DNA from: Prunus persica
Taxonomy: Eukaryota > Streptophyta > Magnoliopsida > Rosales > Rosaceae
NCBI RefSeq assembly: GCF_000346465.2
Contig: NC_034009.1
Coordinates: 14,776,499 to 14,840,498 of the forward strand
Reading direction: 5' to 3'
Length of the DNA stretch: 64,000 bases
The number at the start of each line of letters is the position of its first letter. Position 1 is the stretch's first letter. The notes beneath the pieces are model-generated. The model was not told the origin of the DNA. It saw only the letters and a program-made list of their open reading frames with translations, and made no database searches. Positions 48,621 through 60,742 of the stretch are shown here, piece after piece. The translations under genes were made by a program, and so were the position numbers.

Positions 48621-50171
48621 TGATCTCTTAAAAATTGCTAGCGACAGAGAATTTAAGTCAAAGAAATAAAATGAAAAACTTCGTTTGACCCCAGATTATT
48701 TCATACTTTTGGATACTCATACAACATGATGAAATCTGCTTACAAAATGACGAACGTCTCAAAGTCAGTCATTGGATACCACTTCACATGAACTACTTAT
48801 TCTCATAACGGTAAGGAAATTTACAAAGCTCAAGCGGTACAACGAAGCATTATGGCATGACAAAAGGCACATGCTCATGTGGCTTTCCATGAAGACACTG
48901 GAGGAGTTTCAGAGTTCTTCCAAGTACTAAAGTCATTCTGATATCTGCCACCTTTAACGGCATCAGCAGAAGCAAAAGATTCAAGCTCAGCCAGTTCTTC
49001 TGGTGTCAGTTTCACAGAGAGAGCACCAATGTTCTGGTTAAAATTCTCAATCTTAGTGGTTCCGGGTATCGGACACACATCGTTGCCTTGATGATGAACC
49101 CAGGCCAGTGCTAGCTGAGATGGGGTGCACCCCTTCCTTGCTGCAAGATCACTAACCTGCTCGAATATTGTTTTGTTATGCTCTAGGTTTTCAGCTTGGA
49201 ACCTGGGTAGATACTGCAACCAACAAAGTAATCAAGGTTAAAATTACTTTATAAAAATGATATGATATAGAGGAGGCACAATTCAAAGGCCCTGATAAGA
49301 AGTCAACATAACTTTGTAACACTAGAATAGAGACTCCTTCAGATGTTGTGCAGAAATCCATTATTTTCATGGCATTACAAAATATTTGAGGATTGCAGTG
49401 AAGAAGTCAACTAAGGCAGGTTCATTAATGATAATGATCATAACACGTTATTCCTTTGTTTTTCTTTTTTCAACTCAAGTAACACTGTCAGACAGTGCAC
49501 TGTCAATTACCAGAAAATTAGTCTACCTGGGGAGAACACAAAATTACAGTTACTTTCTATGAAATAAGGAGAAGCTGATGGGCAACCTGGCTAGCATGTT
49601 TGTTTCTTCAAATTATAACAAAGGTGGGAAGTGAATTCCAAAAACAAATACATAAATAATATTAAAACAAATCATTCTGATTTGGCCTAATTCAACTCTG
49701 AGAATTTTTTACCTTAGAACAGGATTATATTAAGAGTATTTAAGCCTTGGGACTATCTGGATAAATCAGGGATACTTGGATACAGCAATTCTAAAAAAAT
49801 TTCTTTTTTCCATGTGAACTCAACAAGAGGGTTCTAGCCTGCAAGGGGAGATTACTAAAACTTGTGAGATCAATTACTAATCTGAGAACTTTCTAGGAGA
49901 TACAAGGACGTTCACAATGCTACTAATTTTCTCTAATGTGCATGCACTTGTGCACTTGAAAATCAATATCTATGTGGCATATCAACACACCTTTCGGAAA
50001 TCATCATTGGGAAGATTTTCAAAGAACTTAGCTCCTGATGAAAAGAATCCTCTTCCTAGAGGACTGTATGCAACAATGCCGATGCCAAGTTCCCTGGGAA
50101 AATCAAAAAATGAGATTAGCATGAAATTTTACCTACTTTATAAACAAATCAGTTAGTTCCATTAAGACTCA

Positions 50172-50405
<234 letters not shown>

Positions 50406-50518
50406 TCATGATGCATGCCAGTACAAAAAAGAATAATACTAACAGTCAAGCATATAAGGAAAGTAACACAGCTACTGCCTATATCCAGTGCAGAGTTCAG
50501 ACATATGATAAAGATAAC

Positions 50519-50533
50519 ACACACACACACACA
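50519..50533 (+). repeat. (CA)n microsatellite
   Basis: Short CA run within intron 2 of AKR copy 3. Confidence 0.8.
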
Positions 50534-51425
50534 GAACACAGCCCAAACAATTAAGACCCTTTCATCTAGTGGGGAGGAAATGGTGCAGATTGTAATAACT
50601 GAGGGTCAAACAAAGAAAAAATCAAGATGAAATGTTTTTCAGTTAAAATCAGTAAGAAGATTTACACAAACCATCATCTAAAATTGTTGATAAATAACTG
50701 AGAGTAATTCAAACTTCTATAACGAGTTCATCATCACTTGACGCTTAAAGATATAAAAATACACTCATCAAAGACAACCTTTTCCCGCTTGAACAACTCA
50801 ACACAATGTAGTTTAGAAAATGGAACTAAAAAAGGGGTTTCAGTCAAAAGATGTGGTCAAACCATACTTCTACTTGGTAGAATACAAACGAATTGAATGG
50901 GGATTGAACTAATAAAATGATAGAAGATGTTGTAGGTCTTTGAATAACCATGACTTCGGTAGACCTGCAGATGCGTAGTTACTAATTTCAATTAGTTCTC
51001 CTCGAGCACCATTCTTACTAAAGACACATGTCTTGTTTTCTCAATTCAATGGAAACTATATTATCATATGAAGTTATCAACACAATTGTTCTGCGATTGT
51101 AATATCAAAATTCAAGGGAGAAAAAAACAAACCGTGACTTCAATGGGTACACGGGTATCAATCCGATGCTGATAATAGAGATCAACAGAATCAACACCAA
51201 GGCGCTTCAAGCTACCCTCAATAGCAGCTCTCACATATGCAGGATCACCTCGAACCTCCGGCTTGTTATCAGCAAAGCTGATACCAAACTTGGTGGCCAA
51301 CTCAACCTTCTCTCATACCCCTCCCTTCAGAGCCTGTTCCTCATCAATCCAACAAAATCCAATCCAATTCATCATCATCATTTACAATCAAATCAATTGA
51401 ACAATCTAAACAAAACCCAAAAAGC

Positions 51426-51429
<4 letters not shown>

Positions 51430-51457
<28 letters not shown>
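51430..51457. repeat. (TA)n microsatellite
   Basis: Fourteen TA units in intron 1 of AKR copy 3; absent at the same place in copies 1 and 2. Confidence 0.9.
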
Positions 51458-52121
51458 CATTGTCTCTCTCAGTGATTGCGCTTGGCTTAGTAACTTAGTA
51501 CAAGAACAAAACTGAACACAAACCAATTCACTTCATCATTTGTTCATCCATTCAACAATACAAACAAAACCCACAAAGCAATTATAAAAATTATTCTCTC
51601 TCAGTGCTTGTGCTTGTGCTTGTGCTTGATTTAGTAACTTAAAGACAGGAACAAGAGTGAACAGAACCCAATTCAGTTCATCATCAACTCATCCAATTTA
51701 ACAGCCCAAACAAAGCCAAAACGCAATTGATACAAATTAAGAGTGATTATAAGCAAAGTCAAGGTTAGTGGCGTACCTTGCCAAGAAGAATTTCGTTGGT
51801 GAAGGGGCCGTAGATGTCAGAGGTATCGAGGAAGGTGACTCCGGAGTCAATGGCATGGTGGATGAGACTGATCATGTCTGCGTCGGGCTTCGGAGCGCCA
51901 TAGAAGGCAGACATGCCCATACATCCCAGGCCTTGAGCAGAGACCTCAAGGCCTTGTGAACCCAACTTGATCCTCCTCACTCCTCCTGCCATTTGCTATC
52001 TGTGGTTGTTTCAGTTTGGTTCGTACATTTATCTCTGCAGAAAGTGGAAACTTCAAACGAGCTCACCAATCAGCAACAATTCAAACTTGCCGGCGGCAGA
52101 GCATCTCTCCTATTGATTTTT

Positions 52122-52566
52122 CTTGCTTTTTTTTTTTTTTTTTAATTATAAATTTTTTTATGGAAAAGATATTCATCCCACCAAAACAAAGAGGAAACAA
52201 ACAGACAAGGGCTGAAGGACACACGTCAGCAAACGCAAGAGTAAAAGCAGAAACTAGGAATTAAGCAAACTGCTAAGAAAGGAAATATAACAAGACATAA
52301 ACTGCGCAGGAAGCAACAGGGTATGACATTCCAAAACAGGATGTCAAGCTCACTGAACAGTACGGGAGATCCTTAGCATCCTGGAGGGCAAGGAAGGCCA
52401 TCGTCGTTAAGTACATGCACAAGAGAGGTCGGGGGTCTAGATTCCAAGACTTCCGGGCTCGACCTCGAGAGTGCCACTGCCAGCGACGCCAAATGATCTG
52501 CCGCTTGGTTTCCAATTCTATTGATAATTTTTCTCTGATGACGCACCTATGAGACGATGCCATGTG
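52122..52566 (-). mobile_element. 5'-truncated LINE: RNase H C-terminus and poly-A tail
   Basis: Minus-strand translation from about 52546 reads VRHQRKIINRIGNQAADHLA and SLAVALSRSSPEVLESRPP before a stop at 52373-52375. RIGNQAADHLA is the final helix region of the RNase H (RVT_3) domain found at the C-terminus of plant L1-type LINEs. Downstream on the minus strand, a long A tract (T run about 52122-52142 on the plus strand) fits the poly-A tail. The reverse transcriptase part is absent, as expected for 5' truncation. No target duplication could be read. Confidence 0.65.
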
Positions 52567-53767
52567 TCATTAGATTCCAATTACTACTATTTTACAATGC
52601 TTTAACATCCAAAAATAATAATAAATTCACAAAAATTCACACATAAAAAATCATACGAACTCCTTGTGACATTTATTTCATATTTTAAGCTTTAAAATAT
52701 AATTTTTGTTTCTCTACTAACAATAATACGTTACAACAACTTTTTCTCCAATTATTACTTCAAATTTCGTAAAGTCAAAATTTAGTTTTCACACATTAAT
52801 ATAGTTGAAGATAATGTCTCAAAGGGGTGTTTAGAAATTTTATGTTCATTCTTTTGGGATTTTTTTATATAATTATTATCAATTTGAAAATCAATCTTGA
52901 TGTCAAAACAAATAAATAATTTAATAGATGACAGGTGGCGTCCCATGTTAATTGTTAGAAAAAAGTAATGGTTATCATATACTTGTCATTAATTTTCTGC
53001 TCTTCTTCTTTCTGTTTACAGATGAAGACTCTGAACTGGATGGTACGATGGTCAGGTGCATAGATTTTTAGCTTGCCTTTTGGTTTGGCAGAGATGACCA
53101 AGTTGAATGATTACGTTACATCATCTGTTTCAATGCTCACAACTCTTTCAGCATATATATTTCCTTGCTTTAAAAGTTGGAAGTTTTTCCATTTCAATGC
53201 AATTTCCTTATAATACTTTGGTTCTGCGCTGGACTTTTGCATAGCCTGCATTCTTTTGTACAAATTTTCTTATTCAATTTCTCAATTTTAATAAGTATTG
53301 AAGCCCTAAAGAAATCTTTGTGATGCTTTTTTCAAACATATTTTGACAAAAGTCAAAATGACAAGTTTGGAGCTTTACAAATTATGCAATGTGCTAATAT
53401 TTTCTTCGATTACCCGAAATGATGCACCAGTGACGCTCTAGCAAATTCGTTTAGACACTTTTATAAAACTTGTTTTGGCAGAGTGATACTCGTAGAATGG
53501 ATATAAATGATTCACTTCCTCCAATTATTACTTCAAATTCCCAAACTCAAATTTCCATAAATAGTAATTAAGACTTCTTGGTATTAAAAAAAAAAAAAAG
53601 CAGCAGTACCAAGTACGTTTAAGCAATTTCTTTCATCTCTTTTTCTTTCTATATTTGATTACATTGTGATTTAGGATGTTTACCGGTGTCAGTTTCTAAC
53701 ACTGCAGACAAATCAACATATGCACAGAAAGCGACATACAATAATAAATGTACATGAAATTAATCAG
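52567..53767. other. AT-rich intergenic DNA, nothing recognised
   Basis: No coding potential or terminal repeats were seen. There is an A run near 53586-53599. Confidence 0.6.
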
Positions 53768-53884
53768 TTAATCCATCAAACTCTTTACCGAGGACAAAGA
53801 GCACTTTGTATTGTTGAAACCATCCCAAGATGTTCCGTTCAAACTCGGTGGAACGGTTAGGTTGCACAGGACCTCGCCAGACAT
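53768..53884 (-). pseudogene. In-frame C-terminal remnant of the LEA_2 gene after its stop
   Basis: The frame continues past the TAA for 38 codons: MSGEVLCNLTVPPSLNGTSW and further to a second stop at 53768-53770. The content (a CxLTVP strand and a Cys near the end) resembles the closing strands of NHL proteins. The TAA is therefore likely a nonsense mutation in an originally ~205-residue protein. Confidence 0.5.
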
Positions 53885-54385
53885 TTAACCAATCTTTTCT
53901 TGAAAAGCAATCACCACATCAATACTGTAGAGGTGAGCAGTATTGGGAAGCACAGGTTCCTCAAACAGGAGAGGTTTCCACCCTTGAATAAGGGCATTCT
54001 GAAAAGTGGTTGTGCTCTTGGGGTCTTGGTGAATCGTTGTATGGCTATCGACCAAAGTCATGAGACCAAATTTCTTGTTTTGATAGTATGCAATGACTTG
54101 GGTGTCACTCAAGTTAAAGTGGATTTTTTTGTTAGGGTTTGTGAGGGTGAGGTTGTAGGAGAGAGTATGGTTGGTTTCAGTGTAATTGAATCGATTAAGA
54201 TACACACCATTGATGCTGAATTCAGGAGTTTCATACCCCGAGTGCAAGGAGATAACAAAATAGACGCAAGAACCAGCCATCACCACTAACACCATCACAA
54301 ACAAGATAAACAACACAATCATTTCAAATATTATCATGATGGGATTGCCGATCTTCTTGATGTCTGAACTTTTAGTTGCAAACAT
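53885..54385 (-). CDS. NDR1/HIN1-like (LEA_2) single-pass membrane protein
   Basis: 166 residues. A short basic N-terminus (MFATKSSDIKKIGNP) precedes one hydrophobic segment (about residues 16-45, IIFEMIVLFILFVMVLVVMA). The rest is a LEA_2-type domain with the family wording YLNRFNYTETNHTLSYNLTL, TNPNKKIHF and a late YYQNKKFG. Four N-x-S/T sites (NYT, NHT, NLT, NLS) lie after the membrane segment, as for an extracytosolic domain. Members of this family sit in the plasma membrane and act in defence or abiotic stress signalling. The protein is shorter than typical (about 190-220). The TAA at 53885-53887 is followed by an in-frame 38-codon extension (53768-53884), so this could be a truncated gene. 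Confidence 0.82.
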   Translation of the reverse strand: MFATKSSDIKKIGNPIMIIFEMIVLFILFVMVLVVMAGSCVYFVISLHSGYETPEFSINGVYLNRFNYTETNHTLSYNLTLTNPNKKIHFNLSDTQVIAYYQNKKFGLMTLVDSHTTIHQDPKSTTTFQNALIQGWKPLLFEEPVLPNTAHLYSIDVVIAFQEKIG

Positions 54386-55691
54386 GACTGAGAAAAAATA
54401 AGAAATTAATAGTTGGAGGAGTTAATGGAAGAGAAATTAATGGAAGAAAGAAATAGTTAATGGATACGAAGACGACAATTCTAAGGTTATTTTATAGCAT
54501 TCCCCACCCCAAAACCTTCTTCCTATCTATACTCTTCACTTTCTCTAATTTTTATAAAACCCCAAATCCATTTTTAGCTCAATTAAACATAATTGAATTG
54601 AATTTTTAGTTTGAGAAGATAACCAATAAAGTAGAAGGAAAAAAAACAATTGGAAGTTTGGATTGTTATTTAGATGAAGTAAGGCAGGAAGTTAACAATT
54701 GCCATTGTCTCTACTTTACTAATATGATCATTAGGCACATCCTTAACCACAAAATCCGGGTCGGCTTTATGTGTTGTTTGAGCTTTGGTTGGTTGTTCTT
54801 GGGCCATTAGTCTTTTTTGTTGCTTTTGTTGGGCTCACCAATATTGTGAATGAAGGAACTGGACTAACTACTTTTTTGGACTTTACCAAAAACAGAACAA
54901 GACGTTCTTTAGGGTTCGTCGGCCCACCCAAAAATTTTTAGATCCGGGCAGGGCCTAACGAGTTTTTTTTTAACTTTTTGGACTGGGCCGAGCTGGGCCA
55001 AGGTTTCAAAGGGCTTGTCCTGAGTCCGAGCCGCCCATCGGGTCGGACTTTGATGGGTCTAACAAGCCGAGGAATCATGGGCATAAATGAGCCGTGCCCT
55101 TTTTTTAAAAAAAAATTATTATTTTTCAGAGTCTTTTAAATCTTTTTTGTTACACTTTTGTTTTTTGGTGTGATGGATAAAAGGAACAATAGTATAGATT
55201 ACAGTATAACTTAAGAAAACAAAAATATAATTGCTAAACCTAGAACAATAGCCAATATATTTTTAAAAATATTATACCTAAAAATGAATCATAATGAAAA
55301 TGTGTTACTTTTATCCCAAACTAGGATTGACATCATGAAAATTAAAGGAATTTATGCCATTATAATTAATAAAAGCAAAATAAGCTTTCAAATTCTTTAT
55401 TGAACCATTAAATTTGAACTTGACAAAAATGAGCACTAAAGATATAGTGTATATATTGCTTGTTTGTTACAAAATTTTAGATAACATCAAACAATTAACT
55501 TAATTTATAACATGTGTAAACAAAATAAGAAGTTTGTTAGTTTATCATACATATTACATTATTTTGATTAAGTATAAAAGAAGGTTAGCTAGAGAGTGCA
55601 TCAATTAAATCTTAAAAAAGAAGGGGGCTTAGACCGGGCAGGGCCAGCTCATGGGAGGGGCCTTGTCATGTTGGGCTATGGGCCGACTGAC
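54386..55691. other. Promoter region and repeat-derived spacer
   Basis: The first few hundred bases should contain the LEA_2 promoter, but no clear element was fixed. From about 54900, 'ccgggcagggcc', 'gggccgagctgggcc' and similar words suggest a GC-patchy non-autonomous transposon. Matching 'actgggccgggctttgaccc' is found at about 57482, beyond the LTR inserted at 55697. No gene was seen. Confidence 0.45.
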
Positions 55692-55696
55692 GGTTT

Positions 55697-57411
55697 TGTT
55701 GTATTTAATAATTGACACAAATTAATGTGCAATCATCCAATTAAAAATACCCGCAAGTGCACAAATTTATTGAGATATAGATTATGTAAGTACGAGGTCG
55801 ATCCCACGAGGAATTGTCGGCTTATTACAAGTTCTAATTTGAGTACGTAAAGAACACTTATTTAACACACCACAAATGTAAGGTGTAAATTGGAAACTAA
55901 AAAAGAGTAAAGAAAGGTAAAAGAAATGAAACAAACAAAAAACCAAAGATAAACACAAATTTCACGTTCGACCTCTGTCCCCTTTTTGGCCTATAACTTT
56001 CTAATCGTTTGTCTGAATTTCACCCACTTTATATGGTTGGATTCATAACAGAAAAAGGAAGAACTCAACGCAAACCAAAAGTTAAAAATGATGAATAGTG
56101 AACGACCGGTTGCATGAACAGAGTGATCGATCGTTTTTGGACAGATTCATGAGAGACTGGTCGTTGAACAGTGACGACCGGTCTTTTTTTGGCAGGTTCG
56201 TTTTCTCTGTTTTTCAGCTTCGACCTTTGTCCAGTTTTTGACCTATAACTTTCCAACAGTTTGTCCAAATTTCATGTTATTTATACGGTTGGATTCAGCA
56301 CAGGAAAAGAAAGACTACAGGGTGGACCAAAAGTCAAAAACAATTACGGAAACAAACAAAATTCAGTAAAGAAGACACATAACGTTTCAAACAACACAAA
56401 CACACAACAAACTTGGAGGATTATTGCTTAGGAAAACATGAGAATACACATAATCCCAATAACCTCAAGAAGCATGCTTTCAAAGGTGATCAATCAAAGA
56501 AAAACATACATCAAGGATAGATTATTTTAGTGAATAGGAATTCATCAACAATATCTAGAAATTCATACACTCAAGCATCAAAACAATAGAGTATTCATGT
56601 TTAGGGCTTCAACCTAAGCCCTAGCTAAGGAGTTTAGTTCCTCATACTTATTTCAAACACAAATTCAAAACAAAACTAGAAAGAGTTTACAAATTTTGTG
56701 AAAGTGGTGGAAGCTCAAGGTCTTCAATGGTTGAAATCTTCTTCACTTCTTGCTTGGCTGCCCTTGTCTTCCTCTCAAGCTCCCGAAATCTCTGCAAAAT
56801 TCATAATAAGGAATATTTTGGTTCAACGAATGGCTGATGCCTTTCTCCTTTGCTCATCCTTCTTTCTCCTCCTTTACAACTCACCCATCAATAACATATT
56901 CCTTGTTTTCTTATATCATGATGGGCTCTTTGGTTCTTGTCTTCACCAAGATGCTCTTTGTCTCAGAAAATTGCACTCCATCAAAGTAATTTCTTGTTAC
57001 CAAATGGTATGGTAACAAGAAGAATCAAGATGACACTATGAAGGTAAAAACTGGCCCAAGACAAATCTCTAGAGCTTTTGTAACATGCTGGATCAGTTGG
57101 ATAGGCTATACTGGTTCAATGGAGCTCAAATTTAGATATGTTGTAGTCGACATCCATTGGAACAAGTTTCATGAAGATCTTCACCTCATCCAAGCACCGG
57201 AGCATGCTGACCCAAGGCCAAGAAGTTGACCTACGAAAATGAACAAAAACAGAATTTATAACCAATAAAGCATTTTTATCTCATTTTCATTTTAACCAAG
57301 GTAAAACCTATGAAAACACAAAAAGGAAGTAAAAAGCTATAACATGTCAAGAACTACCTCAAAATAATGGGTGAATAACATGATAAATCATGTGTAAAAA
57401 TGAACCCAACA
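55697..57411 (+). mobile_element. Solo LTR or LTR-only element, 1715 bp
   Basis: It begins TGTTGTATTTAATAATTG and ends GAACCCAACA, giving TGTTG...CAACA borders. A perfect 5-bp duplication GGTTT flanks it at 55692-55696 and 57412-57416. The early phrase 'gcaagtgcacaaatttattg' with 'gatcccacgaggaattg' is common in plant LTR retrotransposons. An internal direct repeat (about 55966 and 56218, 'cgacctytgtcc' ... 'tataactttc') has a period of about 250 bp. No coding domain is inside. The strand is arbitrary because both ends read TG/CA. Confidence 0.88.
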
Positions 57412-57416
57412 GGTTT

Positions 57417-57805
57417 CAAATCCTAAACCCAAACCCTACCCAACTTTAAAGTAGATCGGGCCAAGTTGACTTAACCATCGTACTGGGCCGGGCTTTGACC
57501 CATCGAGCATCGAACTACCCACTTTAGACCGCGGACCAAATGTTGATCCCTATATCTCTCCAATTTGATCTTTTTGAGCTTACTTTGTGTAATTGCTTAA
57601 TTGTAATTCTGCCCCCAAAAAAATAAATAAATAAATAAACCCTTCCTTGTTGTAAAAGGATTTACATACCAAGGCTTTCAAATGGCTATTGTATTTATAG
57701 TGATTTTGTGGCTTGATTTATGAATGCAATCTTCCTTTTGTTTATCAAAACTCCTCCATCTTCTTTGATCCTCCTACAACAAATAAAATCTATAAATATT
57801 ACTAT
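57417..57805. other. Spacer, no gene seen
   Basis: The first part continues the GC-patchy repeat seen before 55691. A short AAATA run lies near 57620-57640. Confidence 0.5.
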
Positions 57806-57814
57806 TAATGGAGT

Positions 57815-58921
57815 GGGTTAATGACCTAAATGGTCCCCCAACTATTGCTCCATTATCATTTTGGTCTACCAACTAAAATTTTCAATTCAAACGTCCTTAA
57901 ACTTTTTATTTTGTACCAATATAGTCCATCCGTGATAGATTCCGTCACTTCTGATCATGCGATTTCCACGTGACTAAGTTTTGAAGGGTATATGCGACTT
58001 TTTGAGAAGCTCTATCGAAGGGTATGACTAAAATGGTCCCTCAACTATTGCTCCAGTATCATTTTGGTCCATCAACTAAAATTTTCATTTGAACCGTCCT
58101 TCCACTTTTTTTTTTTTTTGTATCAAGATGGTCCTACCATCAAAGTCCGTCAATTTTATTGTTATTTATTTTTGTATTTATCTTATTTTAAAATTTTAAT
58201 TAATTTAAACAATAGAGAAAAAAAATATTACTTTTTAAGTCCATGTCATAAAAAAAAAAAAAAAAAGCCATGTTGGTGGTGAGATTCAATTTTTTCAATT
58301 TTAAAATTAATTAGGTACAAGTTCCTATAATAGTTTCCTTTAATTTTTAATTATTGTTTGCTCTTTTAAAAAATTTGTTATTTTATATATATATATATGT
58401 GATTTTAATTAATTTAAACAATAGAGAATTTTTTATTATTAATTGTTAGGTCAGTCTCACAAAAAAATAAAGCCATTTGGCTAGTGAGATTCAATTTTTA
58501 AAATTTTCTAAGTTTATAATAGTTTCCTTTAATTTTTAATTATATATTACTATTAATTCATAGAGACATTTTTACTCCTCAATTTAACAATAAAATTGAC
58601 AGACTTTAACAATAAGACCATCTTGATACAAAAATAAAAAAGAGTTGAAAGACGGTTCAAATGAAAATTTTAATTGGTGGACCAAAATGATACTGGAGCA
58701 ATAGTTGGGGGACCATTGGGATCAATAACCCTTTTAGAGGAAGATACTCACCTAAAAATACGGTTTTGTCCCTCGATTTCACGGAATAATACACAGACTT
58801 TGACGGATGGACCATCTTGGTACAAAATAAAAAGTTTAAGGACGTTCGAATTGAAAATTTTAGTTGATGGACCAAAATGATAATGGAGCAATAGTTAGGG
58901 GACCATTTAGGTCATTAACCC
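57815..58921. mobile_element. MULE-like TIR element with a nested inverted pair
   Basis: The outer termini read GGGTTAATGACCTAAATGGT inward from both ends. The inverted match extends about 100 bp, through 'caactattgctccattatc' and 'ttttaaggacgt'-type sequence. Flanking 9-mers TAATGGAGT (57806-57814) and TAATAGAGT (58922-58930) differ at one base, fitting an old MULE target duplication. A second, inner inverted pair of the same family lies at 58020-58731. No coding sequence was seen. Confidence 0.85.
58020..58731. mobile_element. Inner nested TIR element
   Basis: The left side 'gggtatgactaaaatggtcc' and the right side, reverse-complemented, 'gggttattgatcccaatggt' share the family terminus. 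Both continue into 'caactattgctccagtatca'. It is either a second insertion of a relative inside the first or an internally duplicated element. Confidence 0.7.
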
Positions 58922-58930
58922 TAATAGAGT

Positions 58931-59929
58931 AGAAATTAGGTTTTCTCCCTCGGCACTTTTTTTTTTCCTCAGGACCATTTTTGTTGTTGTCTAAGCTTGT
59001 TTTTTTGGCCTCCAACGAACAAAATTATCCTCTTGGGATCCGGATCCATTATGTGGATACGTCAAATTATGTACATTCATATTCGTAAAATACCACCATT
59101 AATAAAATCTAATCCATTTTAAGCTCATTTATGAATCCCATTTTTAGTAAACCATCGGAGCACTTTACGTGACTTGATGAAGTCTGTGAACTTAACTTTG
59201 GTAAAACGACACCTGTATCTTTATTACCTCTTTCAAGTTTTTACTACTTGTCCTTTGGTTGATCTCAATCCTTTTTCTTGATTTTGTTGCCGTCAATGGC
59301 ATCCACCTCTCCCTATGTTTGCAAACTTTTTTATTTTCATGTGTGTGCTCACTTTAGAAAGTCTGTAATATCTCAGTGTCAGACATGAAAGCTATACACA
59401 AAGGAAAATATGCAGCAGACAATGAAATTGATAGAATTTACATAAGAAGGGAAATATTGTTTTATTAAAGGGTTTAAGAGAAAGCTAGCTTTGACCAGAA
59501 AAAAGAAAAGGAGAGAGAGAAAGCAAGCTTTTCTGGTCATTTTGCTGGCATTACAAATCTTTCAGAGAAAAAGAAAGTTGAAGAGACATGGGATGTGGAG
59601 TGTCTAATACACATGTTTCTGTATATTATTTAAGTTTTGGACTGCAATGCACTGCATGTCCAACTTAAAACCCACGCAGCACAGTACTCTACCATTACCT
59701 AAGTCAAGTGTGCTTTGACGAATACTAGACAACTCACATGCATGTATATTCAGGCCGAAAATAAAAGGGAACGATATGCTCATTTTTGTCTTGCAGGGAA
59801 AAGAGGAAGCCATAATGATGCGGATCTTATCTAGAGTTGTTTATTCTAATTCCGTTCTTAATCGTCTCAAATTTCTGGATTGGAAGCGATGCTTAGGTTG
59901 TTTTAAGTCATTTCACCCCACCCTTTAAG
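58931..59929. other. Intergenic DNA, no gene seen
   Basis: Nothing is recognised except a small dyad at about 59490-59540 (GACCAGAAAA / TTTTCTGGTC). Frames over 60 codons lack family features. Confidence 0.55.
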
Positions 59930-59934
59930 CATAT

Positions 59935-60608
59935 TGTGGGAACCTAATTAAATCAAACCCTAGGTCAAACAATTCCTACCATTTGGGGATTATTTGACCC
60001 AATTGGGAATTAATCAACCTAATTGGGAGTTACTTAATTTAATTGGGAATTACCCAATTAAATTGAACGTTACCTAATTAGGTTGAGAATTGATTTGGTT
60101 AATTACCACGATCCTCAATTAAATGAGGAGTTGCCTAATTGAATCAGGATTTGATTTGATACCTACCACAATTAGGGATTTGATTTACCCTAATTAATCA
60201 AATCCCTAATTAATCAAATCAATTCCAAAAAGGGGAGGAATAATTCCCTTCCATCTACGGAATTATTCCTCTGAAACCCTAGCCTTCGAGACTACTATAA
60301 AAGCATAGCCACACACCATGGTAGGGGTACGCCTAAATTCTTACTAAAGCTCTGCAGAAATTATTTCTCAAAAACCCTAGCCACCTCCTCTCTTTCTCTC
60401 TCTCACACAAGGCTCCGGCCACCACACACGGCTCCGGCCACCCGGTTTTCCTTGAATTACCCTACCTAACTTAGGCATCGGAGGGCCTTTGGCCAACACC
60501 CCCCGGGTGTGGTTTTTTACTCCGATCTGTTTTGCAGGGAGAAGGAGAGGCGGAGAAGACGATGGAATCTTGGGCCAATATTCTCCTGTGAGATTATTTG
60601 CACAAACA
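59935..60608 (+). mobile_element. Solo LTR of a Ty3/gypsy (Tat/Ogre-like) element, 674 bp
   Basis: It begins TGTGGGAACC and ends GCACAAACA, flanked by a perfect 5-bp duplication CATAT (59930-59934 and 60609-60613). A TATA box TATAAAAG lies at 60296-60303. About 180 bp downstream comes 'catcggagggcctttggcc', followed by 'aacaccccccgggtgtgg', wording typical of the R/U5 part of Tat/Ogre-type LTRs. The U3 part has degenerate ~20-bp repeats of 'aattgggaatta'. No internal region remains, so it is a recombination-derived solo LTR. Confidence 0.9.
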
Positions 60609-60742
60609 CATATGTTATTCTTAATCTGTCTAAAAGTTCCACTTAGTTTTTCGTAGGGCTGTTTGATTCATATAGTTGTAGTTTAGATGTTTGAGCACTT
60701 GTCTACATGGTGTTGTACTGGTTCTGTTTGTAATAGAAGTTG

